The notes beneath the pieces were generated by a model. The model did not search any database, had not been told where the DNA came from, and saw only the letters and a list, made by a program, of their open reading frames with translations. DNA of 64,000 bases from Amycolatopsis thermalba (GTDB lineage: Bacteria > Actinomycetota > Actinomycetes > Mycobacteriales > Pseudonocardiaceae): assembly GCF_003385215.1 (NCBI RefSeq), contig NZ_PQHW01000007.1:1-64000 (forward strand). The letters are read 5' to 3'. This document shows positions 24,482 to 33,102 of the stretch, in pieces; the stretch's first letter is position 1; each line of letters opens with the position of its first letter. The position numbers were made by a program, and so were the translations under genes.

Positions 24482-25630
24482 GTGGGAAGAGGCGAACCCA
24501 GCGTCCTGATCGATGCCACGGCCGTGCCTGCGGACCGGGGCGGGGTCGGTCGCTACGTGGACTCGCTGGTGGCGGCCCTGGACGACGACGGCGCGCGCAT
24601 CACCGTGGTCTGCCAGCCGCGGGACTTCCGGCTCTTCGACCGGCTCGCGCCGCACTCGCGGGTCGTCCCGGCGGTCCAGTCCACCGCGACGCGCACCGCG
24701 CGGCTGATCTGGGAGCAGACGACGCTGCCGTCGCTGGCGCGGCGGCTGGGTGTGGACGTGGTGCACTCGCCGCACTACACGATGCCGCTGGCGGGGCCGT
24801 CGGCGTCGGTGGTGACGTTGCACGACGCGACGTTCTTCACCGACGCGGTGCTGCACTCGTCGGTGAAGGCGCGGTTCTTCCGCGGCTGGACGCGGACGGC
24901 GCTGCAGCGGGCGACGTTGTGCGTGGTGCCGTCGAAGGCGACGGCGTCGGAGCTGGCGCGGGTGGCGCGGGTGCGGCGGCAGCCGGCGATCATCGAGCAC
25001 GGGGTGGACGTCGAGCGGTTCCACCCGCCGACGCCGGACGAGGTGCGGGCCGCGCGGGCGGCGATCGGGCTGGAGCGGATGCCGTACGTGGCGTTCCTGG
25101 GGGCGCTGGAGCCGCGGAAGAACGTGCCGGCGCTGATCCGGGGTTTCGTGAAGGCGGTGGAGCACCGGCCCGACCCGCCGGCGCTGGTGCTGGCCGGGCA
25201 GCCGGGCTGGGACACGCAGGTGGAGAAGGCGCTGGCGGCGGCGCCGTTGCGGTTGCGGGTGATCCGGGCCGGGTACCTGCCGTTCGGTTCGCTGGCGGGG
25301 TTCCTGGGCGGGGCGGAGCTGGTGGCCTACCCGAGCCTCGGGGAGGGCTTCGGGCTGCCGGTCCTGGAGGCGATGGCGTGCGGGGCGTGCGTGCTGACCA
25401 CGCGGCGCCTGTCGCTACCGGAGGTGGGCGGCGACGCGGTCGCGTACTGCGGCGTCGGCCCGGGCGACGTGGCCGTCGCGCTGGGCGAGCTACTGGACGA
25501 CCCCGCACGGCGCGCGTTCCTCGCCTCGGCCGCCCAGAGGCGCGCGAAGGAGTTCTCGTGGGCCACGAGCGCGGAGAAACACCGCGAGGCGTACGCCAAG
25601 GCGTGGCACCTGCACAAGCGGGAGCAATAG
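24482..25630 (+). CDS. GT4 family glycosyltransferase
   Basis: A 382-residue GT-B enzyme with VLIDATAVPADRGGVGRYV at the N-terminus, VVHSPHYTMPL and VVTLHDATFF (about residues 97-125), YVAFLGALEPRKNVPALI (about 202) and YPSLGEGFGLPVLEAMACG (E-x7-E, about 284). This type is common in actinobacterial cell-wall and mannan clusters (mannosyltransferases; inference). The start is GTG 24482. It is the last of five glycosyltransferase genes in this region, and a possible small RNA/terminator follows. Confidence 0.9.
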   Translation: MGRGEPSVLIDATAVPADRGGVGRYVDSLVAALDDDGARITVVCQPRDFRLFDRLAPHSRVVPAVQSTATRTARLIWEQTTLPSLARRLGVDVVHSPHYTMPLAGPSASVVTLHDATFFTDAVLHSSVKARFFRGWTRTALQRATLCVVPSKATASELARVARVRRQPAIIEHGVDVERFHPPTPDEVRAARAAIGLERMPYVAFLGALEPRKNVPALIRGFVKAVEHRPDPPALVLAGQPGWDTQVEKALAAAPLRLRVIRAGYLPFGSLAGFLGGAELVAYPSLGEGFGLPVLEAMACGACVLTTRRLSLPEVGGDAVAYCGVGPGDVAVALGELLDDPARRAFLASAAQRRAKEFSWATSAEKHREAYAKAWHLHKREQ

Positions 25631-25633
25631 CCG

Positions 25634-25735
25634 TTGGACGGTGTTCGGCCGGATGGGGTATAGTCGTTGATGCGAGGCCCCCGTAGGGCCGAGAAGTGAG
25701 CCCGTGGTGCGTCCGGACGGTCGTGTCACGGGCTT
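25634..25735 (+). ncRNA. Possible small structured RNA or terminator region
   Basis: Between the GT4 and DUF3800 genes lie a promoter-like pair, TTGGAC then TATAGT after 19 bp (25634-25664), followed by a hairpin GGCCCcc-gta-GGGCC and a second stem AGCCCGTG/CACGGGCT whose loop itself contains the palindrome CGTCCGGACG. It ends in TTTGCGC rather than a long T run. It could be a short transcript with its own terminator, or simply a terminator for the GT4 gene. It does not match an RNA family I can name. Confidence 0.35.
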
Positions 25736-25743
25736 TGCGCTGT

Positions 25744-26277
25744 TCAGAGGTTGATGACCTTGTCCACGACGGGCATCACCCGACGGCGCCAGTCGGCACC
25801 GGCGCCGTAGCACCAGGCGACCGCGTCGGGAATCCAGAGCAGCGGCGTGGCGGTCGAGTCGAGGTGCTCGTAGATGACACCGGTACCCGAAGGCCTGCCG
25901 CCGAGTGCTCGGTAGATCGTCGCCTGGTCGTGGCGGTCCTGTTCCTCGCGGCTGTCGATGACCACCCGGTGCGCCTGCATCGAAACCAGATCCCGTACTG
26001 CCTCGGAGAGGCAGCGTTGCCGGTCCTGTTCCTCGGTCTTGCGGGTCCGTGACGTCACGTACACGAGCGTCGAAGCGGCCAGGCCGCCGATGCGGTCGGC
26101 GAGGAGACGGCGGCGCGGCGGCTTCTCCTTCTTGAAGTGCAGCTCGCGCTGGCCCGGGAGCAGGAGCGCCGCCAGCTGTTTGCGGGTCGGCGCGAGGCTG
26201 GCCGGGTCCAGGACCGCGACGCACAGGAAGTAGCGGCTGTCACGGGCGGACTCGTCGATGAAGGCGTGGACCGACAT
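25744..26277 (-). CDS. DUF3800 domain protein
   Basis: A 177-residue protein beginning MSVHAFIDESARDSRYF; the FIDES start with its acidic pair is the DUF3800 signature. Further acidic and polar positions (VVIDSREEQDRHDQ, about residue 105; PDAVAWCYGAGAD, near 152) fit the proposed RNase H-like/nuclease-like fold. The biochemical role is not established; family members are often on mobile or defence-type loci. Here it is alone, convergent with a GT4 gene and divergent from wbbL. GC content is similar to the neighbours, so recent transfer is not evident. Confidence 0.8.
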   Translation of the reverse strand: MSVHAFIDESARDSRYFLCVAVLDPASLAPTRKQLAALLLPGQRELHFKKEKPPRRRLLADRIGGLAASTLVYVTSRTRKTEEQDRQRCLSEAVRDLVSMQAHRVVIDSREEQDRHDQATIYRALGGRPSGTGVIYEHLDSTATPLLWIPDAVAWCYGAGADWRRRVMPVVDKVINL

Positions 26278-26383
26278 TCCCGCAATTCTGCCGGGGTGTA
26301 GTCGTGTCACTCCGTGCGGTAGCGGACCGCCGCGGTGCTGATCGTGGGGTGCCTGCCTTGTTGCGTTGCGTAGTGGGGGCACA

Positions 26384-27256
26384 ATGGCCCGCGTGACCGA
26401 GCCGAGCCGTTACGGCGACGGGGTCGCCGTGGTTGTCGTGACGTACTTCCCCGGTGAGGACCTCGACCGCTTCCTCGACAGCCTCGAAAAGGCGACCACC
26501 CGCGACGTCCACGTGGTCGTCGCCGACAACGACTCGACCGACGACGCCCTCGACCGGGCCGAGCAGCGCACGAACACGCACGTCCTGCGCATCGGCGAGA
26601 ACCTCGGCTACGGCGGCGGCGCCAACCGCGGCGTGGCGACCCTCGACGAGCGCTACGGCTGGATCGTCATCGCCAACCCCGACCTCGAATGGGAACCCGG
26701 CTCGCTGGACACCCTCCTGGAAGCCGCCCAGCGCTGGCCCCGCGGCGGCGCCTTCGGCCCGCTCATCCGCGACCCCGACGGCACCGTCTACCCCTCCGCC
26801 CGCCTGCTGCCCTCGCTCGGCCGCGGCGTCGGCCACGCCGTCTTCGGCAAGATCTGGCCCGCCAACCCGTGGACCCGCGCCTACCGCCAGGAACACGCCG
26901 CCCCGAGCGAACGCACCTCCGGCTGGCTGTCCGGCTCGTGCCAGCTCATCCGCCGCGCGGCCTGGGACTCGGTCGGCGGCTTCGACACCCGCTACTTCAT
27001 GTACTTCGAGGACGTCGATCTCGGCGACCGCATCGGCCGCGCCGGCTGGCACAACGTGTACGTGCCCTCCGCCGCGGTCACGCACATCGGTGGCAAGGCC
27101 ACGTCCCGCGCGCCGAAGAAGATGCTGGCCGCCCACCACGAGAGCGCTTACCGCTACCTCGCCGACCGCCACCAGGGCCTCGCTTGGAAGCCGGTGCTGG
27201 CCGCGGTGAAGCTGGGTCTGAAGGTGCGCCTGAAGTTCGAGACGCGCGGCAGGTAA
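26384..27256 (+). CDS. wbbL: Rhamnosyltransferase WbbL (linker-unit GT2)
   Basis: A 290-residue GT2 enzyme close in pattern to mycobacterial WbbL1 (Rv3265c), which adds L-rhamnose to GlcNAc-PP-decaprenol to form the arabinogalactan linker. Shared segments include VVVTYFPGEDLDRFL, VVADNDSTD, WIVIANPDLEWEPGS, GPLIRDPDGTVYPSAR, ERTSGWLSGSCQLIRR and RYFMYFEDVDLGDR. ATG 26384 follows GGGGG; GTG 26393 is an alternative. rmlB/rmlD supply dTDP-rhamnose, and the manB-like gene downstream keeps the mycobacterial order. Probably essential for wall assembly (inference from mycobacteria). Confidence 0.93.
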   Translation: MARVTEPSRYGDGVAVVVVTYFPGEDLDRFLDSLEKATTRDVHVVVADNDSTDDALDRAEQRTNTHVLRIGENLGYGGGANRGVATLDERYGWIVIANPDLEWEPGSLDTLLEAAQRWPRGGAFGPLIRDPDGTVYPSARLLPSLGRGVGHAVFGKIWPANPWTRAYRQEHAAPSERTSGWLSGSCQLIRRAAWDSVGGFDTRYFMYFEDVDLGDRIGRAGWHNVYVPSAAVTHIGGKATSRAPKKMLAAHHESAYRYLADRHQGLAWKPVLAAVKLGLKVRLKFETRGR

Positions 27257-27263
27257 CCCGGCC

Positions 27264-27605
27264 CTACAGGCCTTCCAGCCGCCGCGCGAAATCGGAGTTC
27301 CCGGTCTGCGTCTTGGTCGTCGGCACCAGGCCGTCGACCTCCTCCTCCGGCTGCACCGGCCGCAGGTCGACCCGCGTGTCCGGTTTCGAGTCCGGCAGGC
27401 TGCCCTGCACCGACTCGATCACCGACGCCGGCACCACGGCCGTCGTGTCCGGGTCGTCCGCGTCGATCTCGTCGACCACGTCCCGGGGGATCTGCTGCGT
27501 GGTCGAAGCGTCCATCGGCGAGGTCGCGGCGTCCGGCGTCACGACGAACGCACCCCGGGACTGTGCCCTGGCCAGCAGAGCATCCGCTCGATCGCGGGGG
27601 TCCAT
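27264..27605 (-). CDS. Conserved hypothetical acidic protein
   Basis: A 113-residue, acidic, Asp/Pro/Thr-rich protein without signal peptide or membrane helix. It starts MDPRDRADALLARAQSRG and has long probably disordered stretches (for example VDEIDADDPDTTAVVP). It sits in antisense orientation between wbbL and the guanylyltransferase gene, 8 bp from the wbbL stop. I do not recognise a domain. Its clear codon bias and clean start (ATG, 27605) support a real gene. Confidence 0.65.
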   Translation of the reverse strand: MDPRDRADALLARAQSRGAFVVTPDAATSPMDASTTQQIPRDVVDEIDADDPDTTAVVPASVIESVQGSLPDSKPDTRVDLRPVQPEEEVDGLVPTTKTQTGNSDFARRLEGL

Positions 27606-27748
27606 CCCCTAGGCCTCCCGACTCGACGTGGGCCCTCTCCGAACGGGGCCCTCCGTGTGCTGTCTAGGGTAGGCCCTCCGGGCCGTCGCCGTCATTGTTT
27701 CCCGCGGCTTGTCGCCCACCGGTGCGTGATAACGGGAAGGATTTCGAG

Positions 27749-28828
27749 GTGACATCGGAGCTTGATGTCGATGCCGTGGTGCTCGTGGGCGGTAAGGGAA
27801 CCCGCCTGCGGCCGTTGACCCTGTCCGCCCCGAAACCGATGCTGCCCACCGCGGGCGTGCCGTTCCTGACCCACCTGCTGTCCCGCATCCGCGCCGCGGG
27901 GATCCGGCACGTGGTGCTCGGCACGTCCTACCGCGCCGAGGTGTTCGAGGAGCACTTCGGCGACGGCGCGTCGCTGGGGCTGGAAGTCGAGTACGTCGTC
28001 GAGGACGAGCCGCTGGACACCGGCGGCGCCATCCGCAACGTGGCCGGCCACCTGCGCGCCGACCACGCGGTCATCTTCAACGGGGACATCCTCTCCGGCG
28101 CCGACCTGCGGGCACTGGTCCAGACCCATCTCGACACGAGCGCGGACGTCACCCTCCACCTGCAGCGCGTCGAGGACCCGAGCCGCTTCGGCTCGGTGCC
28201 CACCGACGCAGACGGGCGGGTCACCGCGTTCCTGGAGAAGACCCCGAACCCGCCGACCGACCAGATCAACGCCGGCTGCTACGTGTTCCGCCGCCCGGTG
28301 CTGGAGTCGATCCCGGCCGGCCGCCGCGTGTCGGTCGAGCGCGAGACGTTCCCCGGCCTGCTGGAGGGCGGCGCGCACCTGCACGGGTTCGTCGACGCCT
28401 CCTACTGGCTCGACGTCGGCACCCCGGAGGCGTTCGTGCGCGGCAGCGCGGACCTGGTGCGCGGCCTGGCCCCCACCTCGGCGCTGCCCGGCCCGGCCGG
28501 CGAGGCCCTGGTCCTGGAGGGCGCGGACGTCGCCGCGGACGCGACCGTCACCGGCGGCTCGACCATCGGCGCCGGGGCGCACGTCGCGTCCGGGGCGCGG
28601 ATCGGCGGGTCGGTGCTGTTCGACCGGGTGTCCGTGGCGGAGAATGCCGTTGTGGAGAACTCCGTGCTGGGCGTGGGCGCGCGCGTCGGCAAGGGGGCGG
28701 TGCTCAAGGGCGTCGTCCTCGGCGACGGCGCGGTCGTCGGCGCCGGGTGCGAGCTGCTCGACGGCGCCCGGGTGTGGCCGGACGTGACCCTGCCCGACGG
28801 TTCGATCCGGTTCTCCAGCGACGCCTGA
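27749..28828 (+). CDS. manB: Mannose-1-phosphate guanylyltransferase (ManB/Rv3264c type)
   Basis: A 359-residue nucleotidyltransferase making GDP-mannose from mannose-1-phosphate and GTP, the source of polyprenyl-phosphate-mannose. It has the signature VVLVGGKGTRLRPLT (about residue 10), PKPMLPTAGVPFL, FNGDILSG (catalytic Asp, about 110), FLEKT and INAGCYVF. A left-handed beta-helix of hexapeptide repeats occupies the last 100 residues. It is named manB in M. tuberculosis annotation although the activity is ManC-like. GTG 27749 follows GGGAAGG. A glycosylase gene overlaps its stop. It would feed the GT87 enzymes. Confidence 0.92.
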   Translation: MTSELDVDAVVLVGGKGTRLRPLTLSAPKPMLPTAGVPFLTHLLSRIRAAGIRHVVLGTSYRAEVFEEHFGDGASLGLEVEYVVEDEPLDTGGAIRNVAGHLRADHAVIFNGDILSGADLRALVQTHLDTSADVTLHLQRVEDPSRFGSVPTDADGRVTAFLEKTPNPPTDQINAGCYVFRRPVLESIPAGRRVSVERETFPGLLEGGAHLHGFVDASYWLDVGTPEAFVRGSADLVRGLAPTSALPGPAGEALVLEGADVAADATVTGGSTIGAGAHVASGARIGGSVLFDRVSVAENAVVENSVLGVGARVGKGAVLKGVVLGDGAVVGAGCELLDGARVWPDVTLPDGSIRFSSDA

Positions 28829-29724
28829 TGCGGTACCGCCCGCCGTTCACCCTCGACCTCGACGCGGTCCTCCGGCCGCTGCGCCGGGGCAAGGGCGATC
28901 CGTGCCTGCGGGCGGACGAGCACGGCCGGACGTGGCTCACCGGCAACACCGCCGACGGGCCGGGAACGCTGGTGCTGCGCCGCTTCGCCGACGGCGAGAT
29001 CGAGGCCGCGGCGTGGGGCCCGGGGGCGGACCGGCTGCTCGACGGCGTGCCCGCGCTGGTCGGCGCCGAGGACGACGACAGCGAGTTCGTCTCGCACCAC
29101 GACCGGATCGCCGAGGTGCGGCGCCGCATGCCGGGGCTGCGCCTCGGCGCGACCGGGCGGGTGTGGGACGTGCTGGTCCCGGCGGTGCTGGAGCAGAAGG
29201 TCACCGGTTACGAGGCGCGCCGGTCGTGGCGGGAGCTGTGCCGGTGGTTCGGCGAGCCGGCTCCGGGCCCGGCCCCGGCGGGGATGCGGGTGCCGCCGAC
29301 GCCGGAGGCGATCATGTCCATTCCGGACTGGACCTGGCACCGCGCGGGCGTGGACCACAGCAGGCGGAAGGCGTTGATCTTCGCGGCGCAGGTCGCGCAT
29401 CGGCTGGAGAAGGCGGTGGAGCTGCGCGGTGCGGAGGGGCGCGCGTGGCTGCGCAAGGTGCCGGGCATCGGGGTGTGGACCGCGTCGGAGGTCGCGCAGC
29501 GCGCCTGGGGCGATCCGGACGCAGTCAGCTTCGGCGACTTCCACATCCCGGCGGTGGTCGGGTACGCCCTGCTCGGCGAGCCCCTGGACGACGAGGGCCT
29601 GGCGGAGGTGCTGGCGCCCTACGCGCCACACCGGCAGCGCGCGGTGCGGTACCTGGAGGCGGCCGGGTTCTCGCGCCCACGCTTCGGCCCCAGGTTCTCG
29701 CCACGCGACTACCGCGCGATGTGA
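28828..29724 (+). CDS. AlkA-like DNA-3-methyladenine glycosylase II
   Basis: A 298-residue HhH-GPD superfamily protein for excision of alkylated bases. The helix-hairpin-helix LRKVPGIGVWTASEVAQRA (about residues 210-228) and the catalytic-Asp region DAVSFGDFHIPAVVG (about 233) match 3-methyladenine glycosylase II. ATG 28828 overlaps the upstream TGA (TGATG), so it is translated with the guanylyltransferase although the functions differ. No FeS-cluster cysteines are present, which argues against an EndoIII/MutY type. Confidence 0.88.
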   Translation: MRYRPPFTLDLDAVLRPLRRGKGDPCLRADEHGRTWLTGNTADGPGTLVLRRFADGEIEAAAWGPGADRLLDGVPALVGAEDDDSEFVSHHDRIAEVRRRMPGLRLGATGRVWDVLVPAVLEQKVTGYEARRSWRELCRWFGEPAPGPAPAGMRVPPTPEAIMSIPDWTWHRAGVDHSRRKALIFAAQVAHRLEKAVELRGAEGRAWLRKVPGIGVWTASEVAQRAWGDPDAVSFGDFHIPAVVGYALLGEPLDDEGLAEVLAPYAPHRQRAVRYLEAAGFSRPRFGPRFSPRDYRAM

Positions 29725-29734
29725 CACACGCCCC

Positions 29735-29897
29735 CGAGCGTGGGACTCGCGCGCTCGAACGCAGAACTCGCGCCCCCGAGCGTGGGACTCGCGTGCGTGA
29801 GCGTGGGACTCGCGCGGTGGTGCGAGTCCCACGTTCCTGCTTGCGAGTTCTGCGTTCCGGGGCGTGAGTTCTGCGTTCCGGGGCGTGAGTTCTGCGT
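29735..29897. repeat. Intergenic array of alternating 16-bp motifs in two orientations
   Basis: The left half has GAGCGTGGGACTCGCG or close variants three times and GAACGCAGAACTCGCG once, at about 20-bp spacing. The right half holds the reverse complements (GCGAGTCCCACGTTCC, then GCGAGTTCTGCGTTCC and two GTGAGTTCTGCGTT units). The whole block can fold into a long hairpin. It lies between the glycosylase gene and the convergent GntR gene and may act in termination. Confidence 0.85.
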
Positions 29898-30259
29898 TAC
29901 CGCGTGATGTGCAGCGCGGCGCGGGCGATCTTCAGCGCCTCCTCGCCGGACAAGCCCAAAGCTCGCGTCACCGCGGCGTACGTCTCGGCCGCCTCGCGCG
30001 CCCGCGCCAGCGACTCGTCCCCCGCGGCGGCCACGAACGAACCCGCCCGGCCGCGCGTTTCGATGAGCCCCGCCTCCTCCAGCTCCCGGTAGGCGCGGGC
30101 GATCGTGTTCGGCGCGATGCCCAGCTCCTCCGCCAGCCCGCGCACCGTCGGCAGCTTCGTGCCCACCGCGAGCGCGCCGGAGTTGATCTGCCGCGCCAGC
30201 CCGGACCGCACCTGCTCGTACGGCGGCACCGCCGAGGACGGGTCGACCGACACGATCAT
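29897..30259 (-). CDS. Short GntR family regulator (YtrA type)
   Basis: A 120-residue regulator with an N-terminal winged helix: PPYEQVRSGLARQI, GTKLPTVRGLAEELGIAPNTIARAY (recognition helix, about residues 35-58) and LIETRGRAGSFV (wing). A helical tail of about 40 residues follows, too small for the usual effector domain, as in the YtrA subgroup. Its ATG overlaps the NUDIX stop (ATGA). It is the last gene of a five-gene coupled set with fbiA and fbiB, so it may control that operon; this is inference. Confidence 0.9.
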   Translation of the reverse strand: MIVSVDPSSAVPPYEQVRSGLARQINSGALAVGTKLPTVRGLAEELGIAPNTIARAYRELEEAGLIETRGRAGSFVAAAGDESLARAREAAETYAAVTRALGLSGEEALKIARAALHITR

Positions 30260-30786
30260 TCGCACGCCGCCGCGATCAGCTCGGTCAGGTCCTCCGAACC
30301 GGGCGGCAGCGCGGTCAGCGGCCACCACCGCAGGTCGTCCGACTCGTCGCTGCGCACCGGCTCCGAACCGGCCGGCGCGGTCACCACGAACCGCACGTCG
30401 AAGTGCCGCGTCGGCACCCCCAGCGAACACGTGATCGGGTGCACGTCCAGGTGCACCGGCTCCGCCGAGATCGTCAGCCCGCTCATCCCGGACTCCTCCG
30501 ACGCCTCCCGCAACGCGGCGGCCGCCAGCGACGCGTCCGAATCCTCGCAGTGCCCGCCCAGCTGCAACCACCGCCCGACGCGCGGGTGCAGCGTCAGCAG
30601 CACGTGCGACCGCGAGGCGTCCAGCACCACGGCCGACGCGGTGATGTGCCCGGCCGCGCACGACCGGCGGCACGCGTCCTCCCGCGCGGCGAGGAACCCC
30701 AGGAACGCGTGCCGCAGCGCCTCCTGCCCGGCCGTGCCCGGCTGCCACTTCTCCAGCGTCTCCACCACGTCGGTGTGCAGGCTCAC
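30256..30786 (-). CDS. NUDIX hydrolase
   Basis: A 176-residue protein with a NUDIX box [16 protein letters not shown] followed by REASEESGM (about residues 87-111), with the REx2EE core intact. The Glu ahead of the helix is replaced in a variant common in actinobacteria (H..ED.DASL). NUDIX enzymes cleave nucleoside diphosphate derivatives; the substrate here is unknown. GTG 30786 overlaps the fbiB stop (GTGA). Coupling to the F420 genes raises the possibility that it handles GTP/F420-pathway pyrophosphates or damaged nucleotides; not shown. Confidence 0.88.
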   Translation of the reverse strand: MSLHTDVVETLEKWQPGTAGQEALRHAFLGFLAAREDACRRSCAAGHITASAVVLDASRSHVLLTLHPRVGRWLQLGGHCEDSDASLAAAALREASEESGMSGLTISAEPVHLDVHPITCSLGVPTRHFDVRFVVTAPAGSEPVRSDESDDLRWWPLTALPPGSEDLTELIAAACE

Positions 30787-32114
30787 AGCTCGACCAGCCC
30801 GTCGGTCACCGGCTCGCGCGGCTGGGCAGCCGTGGCCGGGTGCCCGATCGCCACCGCGCCCAGCGGCTGCCACGACGGCTCCAGCCCCAGCACCTCACGC
30901 ACCACGTCGGCGGCGAAGATCGTCGACCCGATCCAGCACGATCCGAGGTCCTCCGCCGCCAGCGCCACCAGCAGCCCCTGCACGGCGGCGCCCCCGGCGA
31001 CGGTGAACATCGTCCGTTCGCACGCGTTGCGCCGCTCGTCCGGATAGGTGTGCGCGCCGTCGGGCACCAGGAACGGGATCACCACCTCGGGCGCCTCGAA
31101 CAGGATGTCCCCGCGCGCCGCGCGCCGGGCGATCTGCTCCTCGGTGAACGCGTCGCCGGCCAGGTCGGCCCGCCACGCCTCGCGCATCGCCTCCAGCAGC
31201 TTCGTCCGCAGCCCGCGGTCGCGCAGCCACACGAACCGCACCGGCCGCGTGTGGTGCGGCGCGGGCGCGGTCAACCCGGCGCCGATCGCGCGGCGCAGCG
31301 CGTCCGGATCGACCGGCTCGTCGGTGAACGAGCGCACCGACCGGCGTACCAGCACCGCCTCGCGACGGCCCTGCGCGATCGCCTCGCGCGTGCCGAGGGA
31401 GAACATGTCCTCCTCCGACGGCCGCACCAGCTTCCGCGCGTCCGAGCCGTCGTCGGTGATCTCCAGCCCGCGCACCACCGCGACCGGCGTCGCGGTCAGC
31501 TTGCCCTTCACCAGGTCCGCGGCCGCCGCGATCTCGTCGGCCACCGCGATCTCGGTGACCTGCAGCTCGTTGCCCTGCGCGTCGACCTCGCCCTCGTAGG
31601 AGTGCAGCACGCGCAGCCCGCTGGCCCCGATGGCGTTGTCGGTCTGCCCGACCCGCCAGGCCCGGCCCATCGTGTCGGTGATGACCACCGCGATCTCGAC
31701 GCCCAGCCGCTCGCGCAACCCGTTGCGCAGCGCCAGCGCCGAGGCGTCCGGATCGGCGGGCAGCAGCGCGATCTCGTCACCGGCCACATTGGACGCGTCC
31801 ACACCGGACGCCGCCTGCACGACGCCGATCCGGTTCTGCGTGATCAGGGTCCGGTTGAAGCGGGCCAGCACCCGCACCGACTCCTGCTCGACCAGCTCGC
31901 GCCGCGCCGCGTCGCGGGCTTCCGGGTCGCTGGGCACGCGCACCAGCCGGCCCTCGATCTTCGACACGACCTTGCTGGTGACCACCAGGACGTCACCGGA
32001 GCGCAGCCAGGGCGCGGCGGTCGCGATCGCGCCGGTCAGGTCGTCGCCCGGCCGGAACTCGGGCAGGCCCTCGACCGGCAGGATGTCCAGCCGCGCGGCG
32101 GAATGGTCACTCAA
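30783..32114 (-). CDS. fbiB: Coenzyme F420 biosynthesis protein FbiB
   Basis: A 443-residue two-domain enzyme. The N-terminal half is the CofE-type F420:gamma-glutamyl ligase ([32 protein letters not shown], about residues 155-175), adding glutamates to F420-0. The C-terminal half is a nitroreductase-fold FMN domain ([13 protein letters not shown], about 275; [14 protein letters not shown]), which in FbiB reduces dehydro-F420-0. TTG 32114 overlaps the fbiA stop by 8 bp. The full length fits the actinobacterial fused form. The products serve the LLM-class enzyme at 6.8 kb. Confidence 0.95.
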   Translation of the reverse strand: MSDHSAARLDILPVEGLPEFRPGDDLTGAIATAAPWLRSGDVLVVTSKVVSKIEGRLVRVPSDPEARDAARRELVEQESVRVLARFNRTLITQNRIGVVQAASGVDASNVAGDEIALLPADPDASALALRNGLRERLGVEIAVVITDTMGRAWRVGQTDNAIGASGLRVLHSYEGEVDAQGNELQVTEIAVADEIAAAADLVKGKLTATPVAVVRGLEITDDGSDARKLVRPSEEDMFSLGTREAIAQGRREAVLVRRSVRSFTDEPVDPDALRRAIGAGLTAPAPHHTRPVRFVWLRDRGLRTKLLEAMREAWRADLAGDAFTEEQIARRAARGDILFEAPEVVIPFLVPDGAHTYPDERRNACERTMFTVAGGAAVQGLLVALAAEDLGSCWIGSTIFAADVVREVLGLEPSWQPLGAVAIGHPATAAQPREPVTDGLVEL

Positions 32115-33102
32115 CTTCGGCTCCCGCGAGTTCGAGCGCGGCACGCGCCATCGCCGCGGTGGCGTCCACATCGGACATCAGCAGCGGCACCGCCCGCACC
32201 GCGACGCCCGGCACGTGCACGGTCTCGCCCTCGGCGACCAGCCAGCCGTCGAGCAGGCCGTCCTCCGAGGTCTGCCGCGACCCGTAGTGGATGCCGACGG
32301 CCTCGGCCGACGTCTCCACCCCGATCGCGCTCAGGCACGCGTCGGCCATGCCGCGCACCGGCTTGCCGCTGATGATCGGCGACACCCCGACCACCCCGGC
32401 CTCGGTCTTGCGCAGCGCCTCCGTCACGCCCGGCACGGCCAGCACGGTGCCGACCGAGACGACCGGATTGGACGGTGCCAACAGGACCGCGTCGGCCTCG
32501 GCGATGGCGTCCAGCACACCCGGCCCCGGCTTGGCCTCCTCGACCCCGACCGGCACGATCGAATGCGCCTGCGGCTCGGCGCGGTAGCGCACCCACCACT
32601 CCTGGAAGTGGATCGCCTTGCGGTTGCCCGGGTCCTCCGGGTCGTCGATGACGACGTGGGTTTCGACCCGGTCGTCGGTCATCGGCAGCAGCCGCACACC
32701 GGGTTGCCACCGGTCGCACAGCGCCTCGGTGACCGCGGACAGCGGGTAGCCCGCGCGCAGCATCCGCGTGCGGATCAGGTGGGTGGCGATGTCCTTGTCG
32801 CCGAGCCCGAACCACGTCGGCTCGGCGCCGTAGGCCGCCAGCTCCTCCTTGACCACCCAGGTCTCGCCCTGGTGCCCCCAGCCGCGCTCGGTGTCGATGC
32901 CACCGCCGAGCGTGTACATGCAGGTGTCCAGGTCCGGGCTGATCCGCAGACCGTGCATCCACACGTCGTCACCGGTGTTGACCACCGCCGTGATCTCGTG
33001 CGTCGAGTCCCCAGGGCCGATCGGGGGCAGACCCAGCGCGGCTTTCACTCCGAGCAGGAAGCGGGCGCCGCCCACCCCGCCGACAACTACGACAACCTTC
33101 AC
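32107..33102 (-). CDS. fbiA: 2-phospho-L-lactate transferase-type FbiA
   Basis: A 331-residue CofD-family enzyme joining the phosphoenolpyruvyl/lactyl-diphospho-guanosine intermediate to Fo, giving (dehydro)F420-0. It shows [13 protein letters not shown] at the N-terminus, [21 protein letters not shown] (split around residue 43), [21 protein letters not shown] and [12 protein letters not shown] (about 228), all typical. GTG 33102 overlaps the preceding GNAT gene by 4 bp (GTGA). The order fbiA-fbiB matches Rv3261-Rv3262, but the genes flanking them here differ. Confidence 0.95.
   Translation of the reverse strand: MKVVVVVGGVGGARFLLGVKAALGLPPIGPGDSTHEITAVVNTGDDVWMHGLRISPDLDTCMYTLGGGIDTERGWGHQGETWVVKEELAAYGAEPTWFGLGDKDIATHLIRTRMLRAGYPLSAVTEALCDRWQPGVRLLPMTDDRVETHVVIDDPEDPGNRKAIHFQEWWVRYRAEPQAHSIVPVGVEEAKPGPGVLDAIAEADAVLLAPSNPVVSVGTVLAVPGVTEALRKTEAGVVGVSPIISGKPVRGMADACLSAIGVETSAEAVGIHYGSRQTSEDGLLDGWLVAEGETVHVPGVAVRAVPLLMSDVDATAAMARAALELAGAEVE

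Noticed and set aside
25634-25735. Actinobacterial 6C small RNA or a tRNA
   Set aside because: The loops do not contain the runs of six cytosines expected of 6C RNA, and no tRNA cloverleaf or T-loop sequence is present.
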